A DNA stretch of 64,000 nt from Paracoccaceae bacterium. GTDB taxonomy: Bacteria; Pseudomonadota; Alphaproteobacteria; Rhodobacterales; Rhodobacteraceae. Below are positions 45,855-54,074 of this stretch, piece after piece. The translations under genes and the position numbers were made by a program. Every line of letters starts with the position of its first letter. Position 1 is the stretch's first letter. The DNA is taken from contig REER01000047.1 in assembly GCA_007694945.1 (NCBI GenBank), positions 1 through 64,000 of the forward strand. Direction: 5' to 3'. A model generated the notes under the pieces. The model made no database searches. It saw only the letters and a program-made list of their open reading frames with translations, and was not told where the DNA came from.

Positions 45855-47240
45855 ATGTCGACCAATATTACTGCCGTGCTCGACCAGATCGACACTGACC
45901 TGCCCGAGAGCCTGGAGCGGCTGAAGGACCTGCTGCGCATCCCCTCGATCTCGACCGATCCGGCACATGCCGGCGATGTCGATCAGGCCGCCGATTGGCT
46001 GGTACGTGAACTCGCCGGGTTGGGGCTGGCCGCGCGCAAGGATGCGACGCCCGGGCATCCGATGGTGGTGGCCGAAGGCGGGGTCGGGGACGGGCCGCAT
46101 CTGCTGTTCTATGCGCATTATGACGTGCAACCCGTTGACCCTCTGGAGCTTTGGGATCGTCCCCCCTTCGACCCCGAAGTGCAGGAAACCCCGAGAGGTA
46201 AGGTGATCCGCGCGCGCGGAGCTTCCGACGACAAGGGGCAAATGATGACCTTCATCGAGGCCTGCCGCGCATGGCTGAAGGTGCATGGCAGCTTGCCGGT
46301 CAGACTGACCTTCTGTCTGGAGGGCGAGGAGGAATGCGGCTCGCCCTCGTTGGTGCCGTATCTAGAGGCCAATCGCGACGCGCTTAAGGCCGATCTGGCG
46401 CTGATCTGCGACACAGGGCTGTTCGACCCCGAGACACCCGCGATCACCACCATGCTGCGCGGGCTTCTGGGCGAGGAGATCATCATCCATGGCCCTGACA
46501 AGGACCTGCATTCGGGCATGTTTGGCGGCGCCGCGATTAACCCGGCGCGGGTGCTGGCGCGGATTCTCGCGGACCTGCATGATGATCAGGGGCGGGTGAT
46601 GGTTCCGGGCTTCTATGATGGCGTACATGAACTGCCCGACGAGTTGCGCGCGCAATGGGAGGGACTGGGCTTTGACGCGGATGGTTTCCTCGGCGCTGTT
46701 GGGCTGTCGAAACCGGCAGGCGAGGACGGGCGCACCGCGCTCGAAATGCTCTGGTCGCGCCCGACTTGCGAGATCAATGGCATGACATCGGGCTACACGG
46801 GCGCAGGGTTCAAGACTGTGCTGCCCGCGCAAGCCTCGGCCAAGGTGAGTTTCCGCCTGGTCGGCACACAGGACCCACACAAGCTGCGCGACGCCTTCCG
46901 CGCCTTTGTCCGCGAACGGCTGCCCGAGGATTGCCGGGTGGAGTTCATCGAGCACGGGGCCGCGCCCGCCTCGTTGATGGAGACGGCGCACCCGGCTTTT
47001 GAGGCCGCGCGCGCGGCGCTGTCGCAGGAATGGCCGAAACCGGCGGCCTTTGTCGGCGCGGGTGGGTCGATCCCGATTGCGGGCTATTTCAAATCCATCC
47101 TCGGCATGGATTCGATGTTGATCGGCTTTGCCAAGGATGACGACCAGATCCACTCGCCAAATGAAAAGTATGACCTCGACAGCTTTCATCGCGGCATACG
47201 ATCTTGGGCGCGGATTCTGGACGCGGTGGCCGAGGTTTGA
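45855..47240 (+). CDS. M20-family dipeptidase/carboxypeptidase
   Basis: 461 residues. Metal-binding motifs LLFYAHYDVQPVDP (His/Asp), GASDDKGQ (Asp) and CLEGEEECGSPS (catalytic Glu and metal Glu), with a dimerisation insert after about 205 and the final HSPNEKYDL histidine. This is the CNDP-like dipeptidase branch. Start ATG 45855 (MSTNITAVLDQ) has GAGGA upstream. Its stop overlaps a P450 start in another frame. Confidence 0.93.
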   Translation: MSTNITAVLDQIDTDLPESLERLKDLLRIPSISTDPAHAGDVDQAADWLVRELAGLGLAARKDATPGHPMVVAEGGVGDGPHLLFYAHYDVQPVDPLELWDRPPFDPEVQETPRGKVIRARGASDDKGQMMTFIEACRAWLKVHGSLPVRLTFCLEGEEECGSPSLVPYLEANRDALKADLALICDTGLFDPETPAITTMLRGLLGEEIIIHGPDKDLHSGMFGGAAINPARVLARILADLHDDQGRVMVPGFYDGVHELPDELRAQWEGLGFDADGFLGAVGLSKPAGEDGRTALEMLWSRPTCEINGMTSGYTGAGFKTVLPAQASAKVSFRLVGTQDPHKLRDAFRAFVRERLPEDCRVEFIEHGAAPASLMETAHPAFEAARAALSQEWPKPAAFVGAGGSIPIAGYFKSILGMDSMLIGFAKDDDQIHSPNEKYDLDSFHRGIRSWARILDAVAEV

Positions 47241-48424
47241 GCGCCAACCCTCTTGCATTGCCCGAATTCAGTCAGGACCTGCGCGATATCGGGTTTGTGC
47301 AAGAACCCTACCCTTCCTATGACCGGATGCGCGCGCTGGGGCCACTGGTCTACTGGCAGGAATTCAACATGACCTGTGCGGTCAGCCATGCGGCCGCCAA
47401 TGCCATCCTGCGGGACCGCCGCTTCGGTCGCGCGCCACTGGAACCCGCCACGCATCCCGACCACCTCGCACCCTTCTACGCGGTCGAGGCGCATTCGATG
47501 CTGGAACTGGAGCCCCCGCGCCACACCCGGCTACGCGCGCTGGTGCTGCGCGCCTTCACCTCGCGCCGGATCGCAGAGCTGGCTCCGGAGATCGAGGCGC
47601 TGGCGCATCGGCTGATCGACGATCTGCCCGATGCCCCCTTCGATCTGATCAAGGGCTTTGCCGAACCTCTGCCGCTGACGATCATCGCGCGCCTGCTGGG
47701 CGTGCCCGAAGCAATGGTAGCAGACCTGCTACGCTGGTCGCATGACATGGTCGGCATGTATCAGGTCGGGCGCACGCGCGCGGATGAGGATCGCGCGGTT
47801 ACTGCCGCAAACGAATTCGTGGCTTTCCTGCGCGACTATATCAAGAAGCGCCGCACGGACCCGCGCGAGGACCTGATCACTCATCTGATCGCCGCCGAAG
47901 AGGAAGGCGAAACGCTAAGCACCGACGAGATGATCTCGACCTGCATCCTGTTGCTGAACGCAGGGCATGGGGCGACGGTGCATAGCCTCGGCAATGCCGT
48001 AAAGACGCTTCTGGAGACCGGCCATTACGTTGCGCCTGTGACCGAAGCGCTGGTCGAGGAATGCCTGCGCTACGACCCGCCGCTGCATCTGTTCACGCGC
48101 TGGGCCTATGACGATATCGACGTGATGGGCCGGATCATCCCGAGGGGCGCGCAGATCGCCTGCCTGCTGGGCGCAGCCAATCGCTGCCCGCGCCATTGGG
48201 ACGCGCCCGACCGTTTTGATCCCACCCGCACGCTCAAGCCGAATCTGGCCTTTGGTGCGGGGCTGCATTTCTGTCTGGGCGCGCCGCTCGCGCGGCTGGA
48301 ATTGCAGATCGCGCTTGCGGCGCTGACCACCCGCCTGCCCCGCCTGCGGCTGCAGGCCGCGCCGGTGTACGCTGATATCTACCACTTCCACGGGCTCGAA
48401 GCGCTGATGGTCCGCCCGCGCTGA
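47237..48424 (+). CDS. Cytochrome P450
   Basis: 395 residues from TTG 47237, which overlaps the peptidase stop (TTGA); ATG 47204 would add 11 Gly/Arg-rich residues and overlap the peptidase by 37 bases. The I-helix oxygen-binding region LLNAGHGATVHS, ExxR in EECLRYDPP, and the heme-ligand FGAGLHFCLGAPLARLE are complete. It is a soluble class-I-type enzyme; redox partners are not nearby. Substrate unknown. The oddly close link to the peptidase suggests co-expression. Confidence 0.92.
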   Translation: MSANPLALPEFSQDLRDIGFVQEPYPSYDRMRALGPLVYWQEFNMTCAVSHAAANAILRDRRFGRAPLEPATHPDHLAPFYAVEAHSMLELEPPRHTRLRALVLRAFTSRRIAELAPEIEALAHRLIDDLPDAPFDLIKGFAEPLPLTIIARLLGVPEAMVADLLRWSHDMVGMYQVGRTRADEDRAVTAANEFVAFLRDYIKKRRTDPREDLITHLIAAEEEGETLSTDEMISTCILLLNAGHGATVHSLGNAVKTLLETGHYVAPVTEALVEECLRYDPPLHLFTRWAYDDIDVMGRIIPRGAQIACLLGAANRCPRHWDAPDRFDPTRTLKPNLAFGAGLHFCLGAPLARLELQIALAALTTRLPRLRLQAAPVYADIYHFHGLEALMVRPR

Positions 48425-48496
48425 GCCCTTTCCCTTGCACCCGCGCCGGATATGTTTCACATGAGGCGCAAGGATAGATCAGGCGGGACAGGACGC

Positions 48497-49468
48497 ATGA
48501 CGAGTATGGCAAAACCCACGGAAGAAATTTCGGTCCGCGATGTCTTTGGAATCGATTCGGACATGAAGGTGAAAGGCTTCGCCGAGCCTTCGGATCGCGT
48601 GCCGGCGATCGACCCGACCTACAAGTTCGACCCTGACACCACGCTCGCGATCCTCGCAGGTTTTGCCTACAACCGACGGGTGATGATCCAGGGCTATCAC
48701 GGCACCGGGAAATCCACCCATATCGAGCAGGTTGCCGCGCGGCTGAACTGGCCTGCAGTGCGGGTCAATCTCGACAGCCATATCTCGCGGATCGACATGA
48801 TCGGCAAGGACGCGATCAAGCTGCGCGACGGCGCGCAGGTGACCGAGTTTCAGGAAGGCATCCTGCCCTGGGCATTGCGTAACCCGGTGGCGATTGTCTT
48901 TGACGAATACGACGCAGGCCGCCCGGATGTGATGTTCGTGATCCAGCGTGTGCTAGAGCATGACGGCAGGCTGACCCTGCTCGATCAGAACGAGATTATC
49001 ACCCCGCATCCGTGCTTCCGGCTGTTTGCCACGGCGAATACAGTCGGGCTGGGGGATACCACAGGGCTCTATCACGGCGTCCAGCAGATCAACCAAGCGC
49101 AGATGGACCGCTGGTCTCTGGTCGCGACGCTGAACTATCTGAGCCATGATGCCGAAACCGCCATCGTGCTGGCCAAGAACCCAACCTTTAACACCGCCAA
49201 GGGGCGGCAGGAGATCAGCCAGATGGTGACGGTCGCCGATATGACGCGCACGGCCTTCATGAATGGCGACCTCTCAACGGTGATGAGCCCGCGGACGGTC
49301 ATCAACTGGGCCGAGAATGCGCGCATCTTCCGCTCGATCGGCTATGCCTTCCGGCTGTCTTTCCTGAACAAATGCGACGAGTTGGAGCGCAAGACAGTGG
49401 CCGAGTTCTACCAGCGCTGCTTTGACGAGGAACTGCCCGAGAGTGCTGTCAGCATGGCGCTGGGGTGA
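48497..49468 (+). CDS. cobS: Cobaltochelatase ATPase subunit CobS
   Basis: 323 residues. MoxR-type AAA+ ATPase with [16 protein letters not shown] (Walker A), [10 protein letters not shown] (Walker B) and [17 protein letters not shown] (sensor 1). CobS with CobT and CobN inserts cobalt in aerobic cobalamin synthesis. ATG 48497 is chosen; 48506 (MAKPTEE) is possible. cobT, which usually follows within one or two genes, is absent here. A GC hairpin and a convergent DoxX gene come next. Confidence 0.95.
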   Translation: MTSMAKPTEEISVRDVFGIDSDMKVKGFAEPSDRVPAIDPTYKFDPDTTLAILAGFAYNRRVMIQGYHGTGKSTHIEQVAARLNWPAVRVNLDSHISRIDMIGKDAIKLRDGAQVTEFQEGILPWALRNPVAIVFDEYDAGRPDVMFVIQRVLEHDGRLTLLDQNEIITPHPCFRLFATANTVGLGDTTGLYHGVQQINQAQMDRWSLVATLNYLSHDAETAIVLAKNPTFNTAKGRQEISQMVTVADMTRTAFMNGDLSTVMSPRTVINWAENARIFRSIGYAFRLSFLNKCDELERKTVAEFYQRCFDEELPESAVSMALG

Positions 49469-49472
49469 GGGC

Positions 49473-49493
49473 CGCGCAGGGGAACCCTGCGCG
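49473..49493. terminator. GC hairpin between cobS and the DoxX gene
   Basis: Perfect 9-bp stem CGCGCAGGG/CCCTGCGCG with a GAA triloop, four bases after the cobS stop and 14 before the convergent stop. No T tract. Confidence 0.6.
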
Positions 49494-49507
49494 ACCCGGT
49501 CATGCGG

Positions 49508-49936
49508 TCAGCCTTGCTCTGATTTCCGCGCAGGGGCAGAGAGCGCAAGATAGAGACCAGCGCAAAGCAGCAAGATGTGGAACTGGTTGAACAGGATCAG
49601 ATCCAGTGGCGGTGCCCAATAGGCCACGATGATGACCCCGATCACGATCAGCGCCGCGCCGATCCCGGCGATGCGGGTGACCACTTCGCCAATGCGATTG
49701 CGCAACATCCCGCCCGCAACCAGCATCAGCGCAACGACAATCTCGGCAACCCCGGCCAAACCCCAGAGAAACAGCGGCAGCCCCCAGCCTGCCGCCACAT
49801 CAGCCGAAAGCGGGAATTTGTCGAAACCGTATTGTAGCAGCACCAATGCAAGTGGCAGGCGCAACAGCCAATCCGCGTGATGCGTCTGCGGCAGCACGCG
49901 CGCTGTGCGGTCGATCATGTCTGAAACATAGGCCAT
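49508..49936 (-). CDS. DoxX-family membrane protein
   Basis: 142 residues with four membrane helices, beginning RLPLALVLLQYGFDKFP. DoxX-like proteins accompany quinone-linked or redox enzymes, but the partner is not identifiable here. AAAGGAG lies nine bases before the start. It follows the LysR gene on the same strand after 105 bases, which may mean co-regulation. Confidence 0.85.
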   Translation of the reverse strand: MAYVSDMIDRTARVLPQTHHADWLLRLPLALVLLQYGFDKFPLSADVAAGWGLPLFLWGLAGVAEIVVALMLVAGGMLRNRIGEVVTRIAGIGAALIVIGVIIVAYWAPPLDLILFNQFHILLLCAGLYLALSAPARKSEQG

Positions 49937-50041
49937 GCGAGTCTCTCCTTTGTCACGTTACACTGCGCAGCCTACGCATGACCCGCGCGCAGCATCCCTG
50001 CCACGCGCTCACTTTGTGATCACGTCTCTGTTGGCCGGAGG

Positions 50042-50926
50042 CTAAGCAGCAGCGTAACGCCGCGCAGCCGCGAGAAGCGCGCCCAGAACCGGCGTATACG
50101 TCTCGCGCCATGGTGCGATAAGCCCCACCTGTTTTGCGGCCCCCTCTTCTGAAAGCGGCACGGCACAAAGCTCCGGGGTCGCTGCAAAGAGCGCTGCGGT
50201 CTGGATATTGACCACGCTCACCCATGGCCCCGCCTGCACATGCGCGACCAGCGCCAGGCTCGAGTTCGACTGCAGGTGCAGATCGACCGGCACCCCGGCC
50301 TCGGCCAGGGCGTGGTTCAGGATGCGGCGGTTCTGCATGTCAGGCGTCAGCAAGCAGAGCGGCAGCCCGGCCAGTTCGGCCCAATCCAGCGATGTGCGGC
50401 TGGCCAGCGGGTGATCGCGGCGCATGAGCGCCGCGTAGCGCTCGGCATAGAGCAGCACCGTCTCGACCCGGCCCAGCGGTTCGTTGTCGAGATAGGTGAT
50501 CCCTGCATCGAGGCTGAGCGCGTCGATCTGCTGCAGAATCTCGATCGATGACCGGGCGCGGATCTCCAGCCGCACATTGGGGTGACGTGCGAGATAAGGC
50601 GCGGTGAGACTCGCCACCATGGGCAGCGCTGTCGGCACAACTCCCAGCCGCAGATGCCCGGCAAGCCCGTGGCGGGCGGCACGCATCTCTTCTCGCAGGG
50701 TGCGGGCATCACCCACGATGCGACGCGCCCAGTCGAGCACGCGCGCACCCTCGGGCGTGAGGCCCTGAAACCGCGCCCCGCGAAACACCAACTGCACCCC
50801 CAACTCTCCCTCAAGCTGCTTGATCGCCGCCGAGAGTGAGGGCTGCGTGACGTTGCAGGCCTCGGCGGCGCGACCGAAATGGCGGGCCTCGGCAAGGGCG
50901 ATGAACATTTCCAGACGGTCGAGCAT
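50042..50926 (-). CDS. LysR-family transcriptional regulator
   Basis: 294 residues. N-terminal winged HTH (LDRLEMFIALAEARHFGRAAEACNVTQPSLS; key residues 2-60) and a periplasmic-binding-like effector domain (about 90-290). Start 50926 is set by AGAGAGG a few bases upstream. LysR proteins usually regulate the divergent gene (here the S49 peptidase) or the downstream one (DoxX). The ligand is unknown. Confidence 0.92.
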   Translation of the reverse strand: MLDRLEMFIALAEARHFGRAAEACNVTQPSLSAAIKQLEGELGVQLVFRGARFQGLTPEGARVLDWARRIVGDARTLREEMRAARHGLAGHLRLGVVPTALPMVASLTAPYLARHPNVRLEIRARSSIEILQQIDALSLDAGITYLDNEPLGRVETVLLYAERYAALMRRDHPLASRTSLDWAELAGLPLCLLTPDMQNRRILNHALAEAGVPVDLHLQSNSSLALVAHVQAGPWVSVVNIQTAALFAATPELCAVPLSEEGAAKQVGLIAPWRETYTPVLGALLAAARRYAAA

Positions 50927-51050
50927 GATCACCTCTCTTGCAGGCTGTCGCATTCTGGGCCGAGCCGCGCGGGTTGCGCAAGCCACGGGGCACATAAATA
51001 ATGGAGATGGTCTCTTGCTGCCCCTGCAGCGGGCGCTTACATCTCGCGCC

Positions 51051-51848
51051 ATGGTTCAGCTCATCCCCTTTCTTCCTCGTAAACCCATGGTGGCCGTGGT
51101 CCGGCTGCAGGGCATGATTGCCGCCAGTGGCTCGCCCGGGCGGCTGAATGACGCCGCACTTGCCGGCATTCTGGACGTCGCGTTTCGGCGCGGCAAGCCG
51201 GACGCTGTCGCGCTGGTGATCAACTCGCCCGGTGGCAGCCCGGTGCAAAGCGCGCTGATCGCCGCGCGCATCCGGCGTCTGAGCGATCAGCACAAGGTGC
51301 CCGTCCATGCCTTTGTCGAGGATGTTGCGGCTTCAGGCGGTTATTGGCTCGCCACGGCCGCCGATGAAATCCATGTCGATGCCAATTCGATCCTCGGCTC
51401 CATCGGGGTCATCTCGGCGGGGTTCGGATTGCACGAGATGATCGGGCGTATTGGAGTGGAGCGGCGAGTCTATACAGCAGGGGTTTCGAAATCGCAGCTT
51501 GACCCGTTTCGACCCGAAAACCCCGACGACGTCGCTCGCCTGAATGCTCTGCTGGAGCAGATGCACGGCAATTTCATCGCGCAGGTGAAGGAACGCCGCG
51601 GCGCGAAGCTTGCCGAGGGAGACCTGTTCACCGGCGAGTTCTGGCTGGGCGCGAAGGCCGTGGAGTTGGGCCTTGCCGACCGGATCGGCCATCTGGTGCC
51701 AGTGATGAAAGACCGCTTCGGCGAGAAGGTCCGCTTCCGCCAATATGGCCTGCGACGGCCCTTTCTGTCGCGGCTGGGACTATCGATGATGCAGGATGCG
51801 CTGGGGCTCGCCGAAGAACGCGCACTATACGCGCGCTACGGGTTGTGA
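51051..51848 (+). CDS. S49-family signal-peptide-peptidase-like protease (short SppA/SohB type)
   Basis: 265 residues. ClpP-fold with INSPGGSP, catalytic Ser in VAASGGYWLA and the general-base Lys in GVSKSQLDPF, a complete Ser-Lys dyad. Only one SppA repeat is present, and there is no clear N-terminal membrane helix, so it is a short, probably cytosolic or peripheral form. Start 51051 (MVQLIPFLPRKPMVAVVRL) is the best Met before the fold. First gene of a tight plus-strand block through the SDR gene. Confidence 0.88.
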   Translation: MVQLIPFLPRKPMVAVVRLQGMIAASGSPGRLNDAALAGILDVAFRRGKPDAVALVINSPGGSPVQSALIAARIRRLSDQHKVPVHAFVEDVAASGGYWLATAADEIHVDANSILGSIGVISAGFGLHEMIGRIGVERRVYTAGVSKSQLDPFRPENPDDVARLNALLEQMHGNFIAQVKERRGAKLAEGDLFTGEFWLGAKAVELGLADRIGHLVPVMKDRFGEKVRFRQYGLRRPFLSRLGLSMMQDALGLAEERALYARYGL

Positions 51849-51852
51849 GCCA

Positions 51853-52044
51853 ATGATCATCAAGATAGTCGCGGCATTTCTGGTCTTCATGATCGTGATG
51901 GGCGCGATCCAGAAATGGCTCAACCCGGGACACAAGACGCCGATCGATCGGTTGCGCGCGACCAAACTGCCCCGCCCCCGCAAATGCAAGACCTGTGGCA
52001 GATTCCTTCTGGGCAGTGACGATTGTCGCTGCAAGGGCAGGTAA
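51853..52044 (+). CDS. Small membrane protein with C-terminal zinc ribbon
   Basis: 63 residues. One membrane helix (about 2-18), a basic linker and CKTCGRFLLGSDDCRC, a CxxC...CxC zinc-ribbon-like end. The start is four bases after the peptidase stop, and its stop is three bases before the antiporter. No family is recognised. Its position between a membrane protease and an ion exchanger suggests membrane-quality-control or metal sensing, but this is speculative. Confidence 0.75.
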   Translation: MIIKIVAAFLVFMIVMGAIQKWLNPGHKTPIDRLRATKLPRPRKCKTCGRFLLGSDDCRCKGR

Positions 52045-52047
52045 TCC

Positions 52048-52989
52048 ATGATCCTCGATCTGGGTCTGGTCGTCGCCGGGCTCGTGGTGCTGCTGCTGGC
52101 TGGTGATTATCTGGTGCGCGGGGCCGTCAATCTGGCGCTGCGGCTGGGAATCCCGGCCGTGATGGTGGGCATGACTGTGGTGGCCTTCGGCACCTCGGCA
52201 CCCGAATTGCTGGTGGCAGTGCAGGCCGTACTGCGCGATGCCGATGGACTGGCGCTGGGGAATGTGGTGGGGTCGAACACAGCTAATATCCTGTTGGTGA
52301 TCGGCCTGCCTGCACTGATCGCGCCCATGGCCATGGCGCGCGAGAGCCAGCGAGATTACATCATCATGCTGGTGGCCACTGCCCTGTTCGGCGCGTTGGC
52401 GCTGACCGGGGCTGTCGGGTTGTGGCAGGCACTCGTGCTGCTGGCAGCGTTCTCGCTCTTCATGGGTGACTCGATCTTGCGTGCGCGCCGCGCGAGGATG
52501 TCACCGGAAGAGCTTGAAGGCGCAGACCCCGGCCTGCCCGGCCCCAAGCTCGCCTTCTTTTTGGGGCTGGGGATTGTCGGCCTGCCGCTGGGCGCGCATC
52601 TGCTGGTAACAGGATCCGTGAATATTGCCGCAGCGCTCGGCGTGTCCGAGGTTGTCATTGGGTTGACCATCGTCGCCATTGGCACTTCACTACCGGAACT
52701 GGCCACCACGGCAATGGCCGCATGGCGGCGAGAGGGCGGCGTGGCGCTCGGCAATATCATTGGCTCCAACCTCTTCAACCTGCTGTTCATTCTTGGCGTG
52801 GCGGGTCTCTTCGGCCGGATCGACATTCCGCAACAGGTTATAGCGTTCGATTTCTGGGTCATGCTTGCAGCCTCGCTGGTGCTCGCGCCCTTCCTCTGGA
52901 CCGGACGCGACATCGGCGCGGGTATGGGCGCGATCTTGCTTCTCGCCTATGCGGGCTATCTCTGGTCTCTGGTTCCAGCCGGAGGATAG
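52048..52989 (+). CDS. Calcium/sodium antiporter, YrbG type
   Basis: 313 residues, about ten membrane helices, with the two internal alpha-repeats VVAFGTSAPELLVA...GNVVGSNTANI and TIVAIGTSLPELATT...GNIIGSNLFNL. These are the ion-binding repeats of the CaCA superfamily. It exports Ca2+ for Na+ or H+. It lies three bases after the small zinc-ribbon gene and three before the SDR, so it is co-transcribed. Confidence 0.94.
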   Translation: MILDLGLVVAGLVVLLLAGDYLVRGAVNLALRLGIPAVMVGMTVVAFGTSAPELLVAVQAVLRDADGLALGNVVGSNTANILLVIGLPALIAPMAMARESQRDYIIMLVATALFGALALTGAVGLWQALVLLAAFSLFMGDSILRARRARMSPEELEGADPGLPGPKLAFFLGLGIVGLPLGAHLLVTGSVNIAAALGVSEVVIGLTIVAIGTSLPELATTAMAAWRREGGVALGNIIGSNLFNLLFILGVAGLFGRIDIPQQVIAFDFWVMLAASLVLAPFLWTGRDIGAGMGAILLLAYAGYLWSLVPAGG

Positions 52990-52992
52990 AAC

Positions 52993-53778
52993 ATGGCGCG
53001 GGCATTGGTGACAGGGGCAGCGAAGCGGCTGGGGCGCGCCATGGCGCTCTGTCTGGCGCAGCGCGGGCATGACATCGCCATCCATTACGCAACCTCGGCG
53101 CAAAGCGCCGAGGCGCTGGCGGAGGAGGTCGAGGCGCTCGGTCGCAAGGCAGTCTGTTTGCGCGCCGATCTGCTCGACGAGGCGCAGCTAGCCCCGCTCG
53201 TGGTTGAGAGCGCGCGGGAACTGGGCGGACCACTGAGCGTGCTGGTCAACAATGCCTCGATTTTCGAGCAGGACAGCATCGCCACGGCGACCCGCGAAAG
53301 CTGGGACCGGCACATGATGTCGAACCTTCGCGCGCCTTTCGTGCTGACCCAGGCGTTCGCCGCGCAATGCCCTGCACCCCAGAAGGATGGTGCAGGCGAA
53401 CCCGTGGCGCAGGGGCTGGTGGTGAACATGATCGACCAGAAAGTGCGTAAACTGACGCCGCAGCACATGACCTATTCCATCGCCAAGATGGGGCTCTGGG
53501 CGTTTACCAAAATGGCGGCTCAAGAGCTTGGCCCAAAGGTGCGCGTGAATGCCATTGGCCCCGGTCCGACCCTGCAGGCGGTTGATCAGGGCGCTGCGGA
53601 GTATCAGCGAAGCCGCGAAAGCACCGTCCTGCAGCGCGGCGCGAACCTGTCGGACATCACGGCCGCTCTAGGGTTTTTGCTGGACGCTCCGGCAGTTACC
53701 GGGCAGCTCTTATGCATCGACGGAGGGCAGCATCTGGTCTGGCAGACGCCCGATGTGATGGGTGCGCCGACCGTCTGA
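52993..53778 (+). CDS. Short-chain dehydrogenase/reductase, pteridine-reductase-like (FolM-type)
   Basis: 261 residues. Cofactor motif TGAAKRLGRA (TGxxxRxG, typical of NADPH pteridine reductases), NNAS in the third strand, catalytic YSIAK and ending CIDGGQHLVW. This fits FolM/pteridine reductase-like SDRs, which reduce dihydropterin or dihydrofolate. The active-site Ser is at N/M (VNMIDQ), as in that subgroup. It ends the S49-to-SDR block. Confidence 0.85.
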   Translation: MARALVTGAAKRLGRAMALCLAQRGHDIAIHYATSAQSAEALAEEVEALGRKAVCLRADLLDEAQLAPLVVESARELGGPLSVLVNNASIFEQDSIATATRESWDRHMMSNLRAPFVLTQAFAAQCPAPQKDGAGEPVAQGLVVNMIDQKVRKLTPQHMTYSIAKMGLWAFTKMAAQELGPKVRVNAIGPGPTLQAVDQGAAEYQRSRESTVLQRGANLSDITAALGFLLDAPAVTGQLLCIDGGQHLVWQTPDVMGAPTV

Positions 53779-54074
53779 AGCCCGGGGTGCAAGCGCAAGT
53801 TGTGCACTGTTCACAAAGCTGTCACGGAACTGAGATAATTTCTTAATACATTTTAATGCCTTGCGTAATTAACCTATTTTTTCATTTAATATTAGATGGT
53901 TATGTAATTGCCTATTTTTTGTGCAACTCACGGAATCCCTATGTAAGCAACGGAAAATCCCGCTGGTGCACCCTCCCTCCACAGAGTTATCCACAGAATT
54001 CGTGGACAGGATTCAGGTTGCAGGGGGCAGGAAAACATTGCAGCTGAGACCAGAATCGCGCAAATCCTTGTGCC
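53779..54074. promoter_or_regulatory. AT-rich region before uvrC with a consensus DnaA box
   Basis: 296 bases. 53830-53945 is markedly AT-rich for this genome. TTATCCACA, the consensus DnaA box, is at 53987-53995 within the imperfect palindrome TCCACAGAATTCGTGGA (53990-54006). TTGTGCACTGTTCACAA (53800-53816) is a second near-palindrome. These could serve the uvrC promoter or bind DnaA. There is no gene in the gap. Confidence 0.5.

Noticed and set aside
53779-54074. Chromosomal replication origin
   Set aside because: Only one consensus DnaA box and none of the usual origin neighbours; kept as a finding about DnaA binding only.
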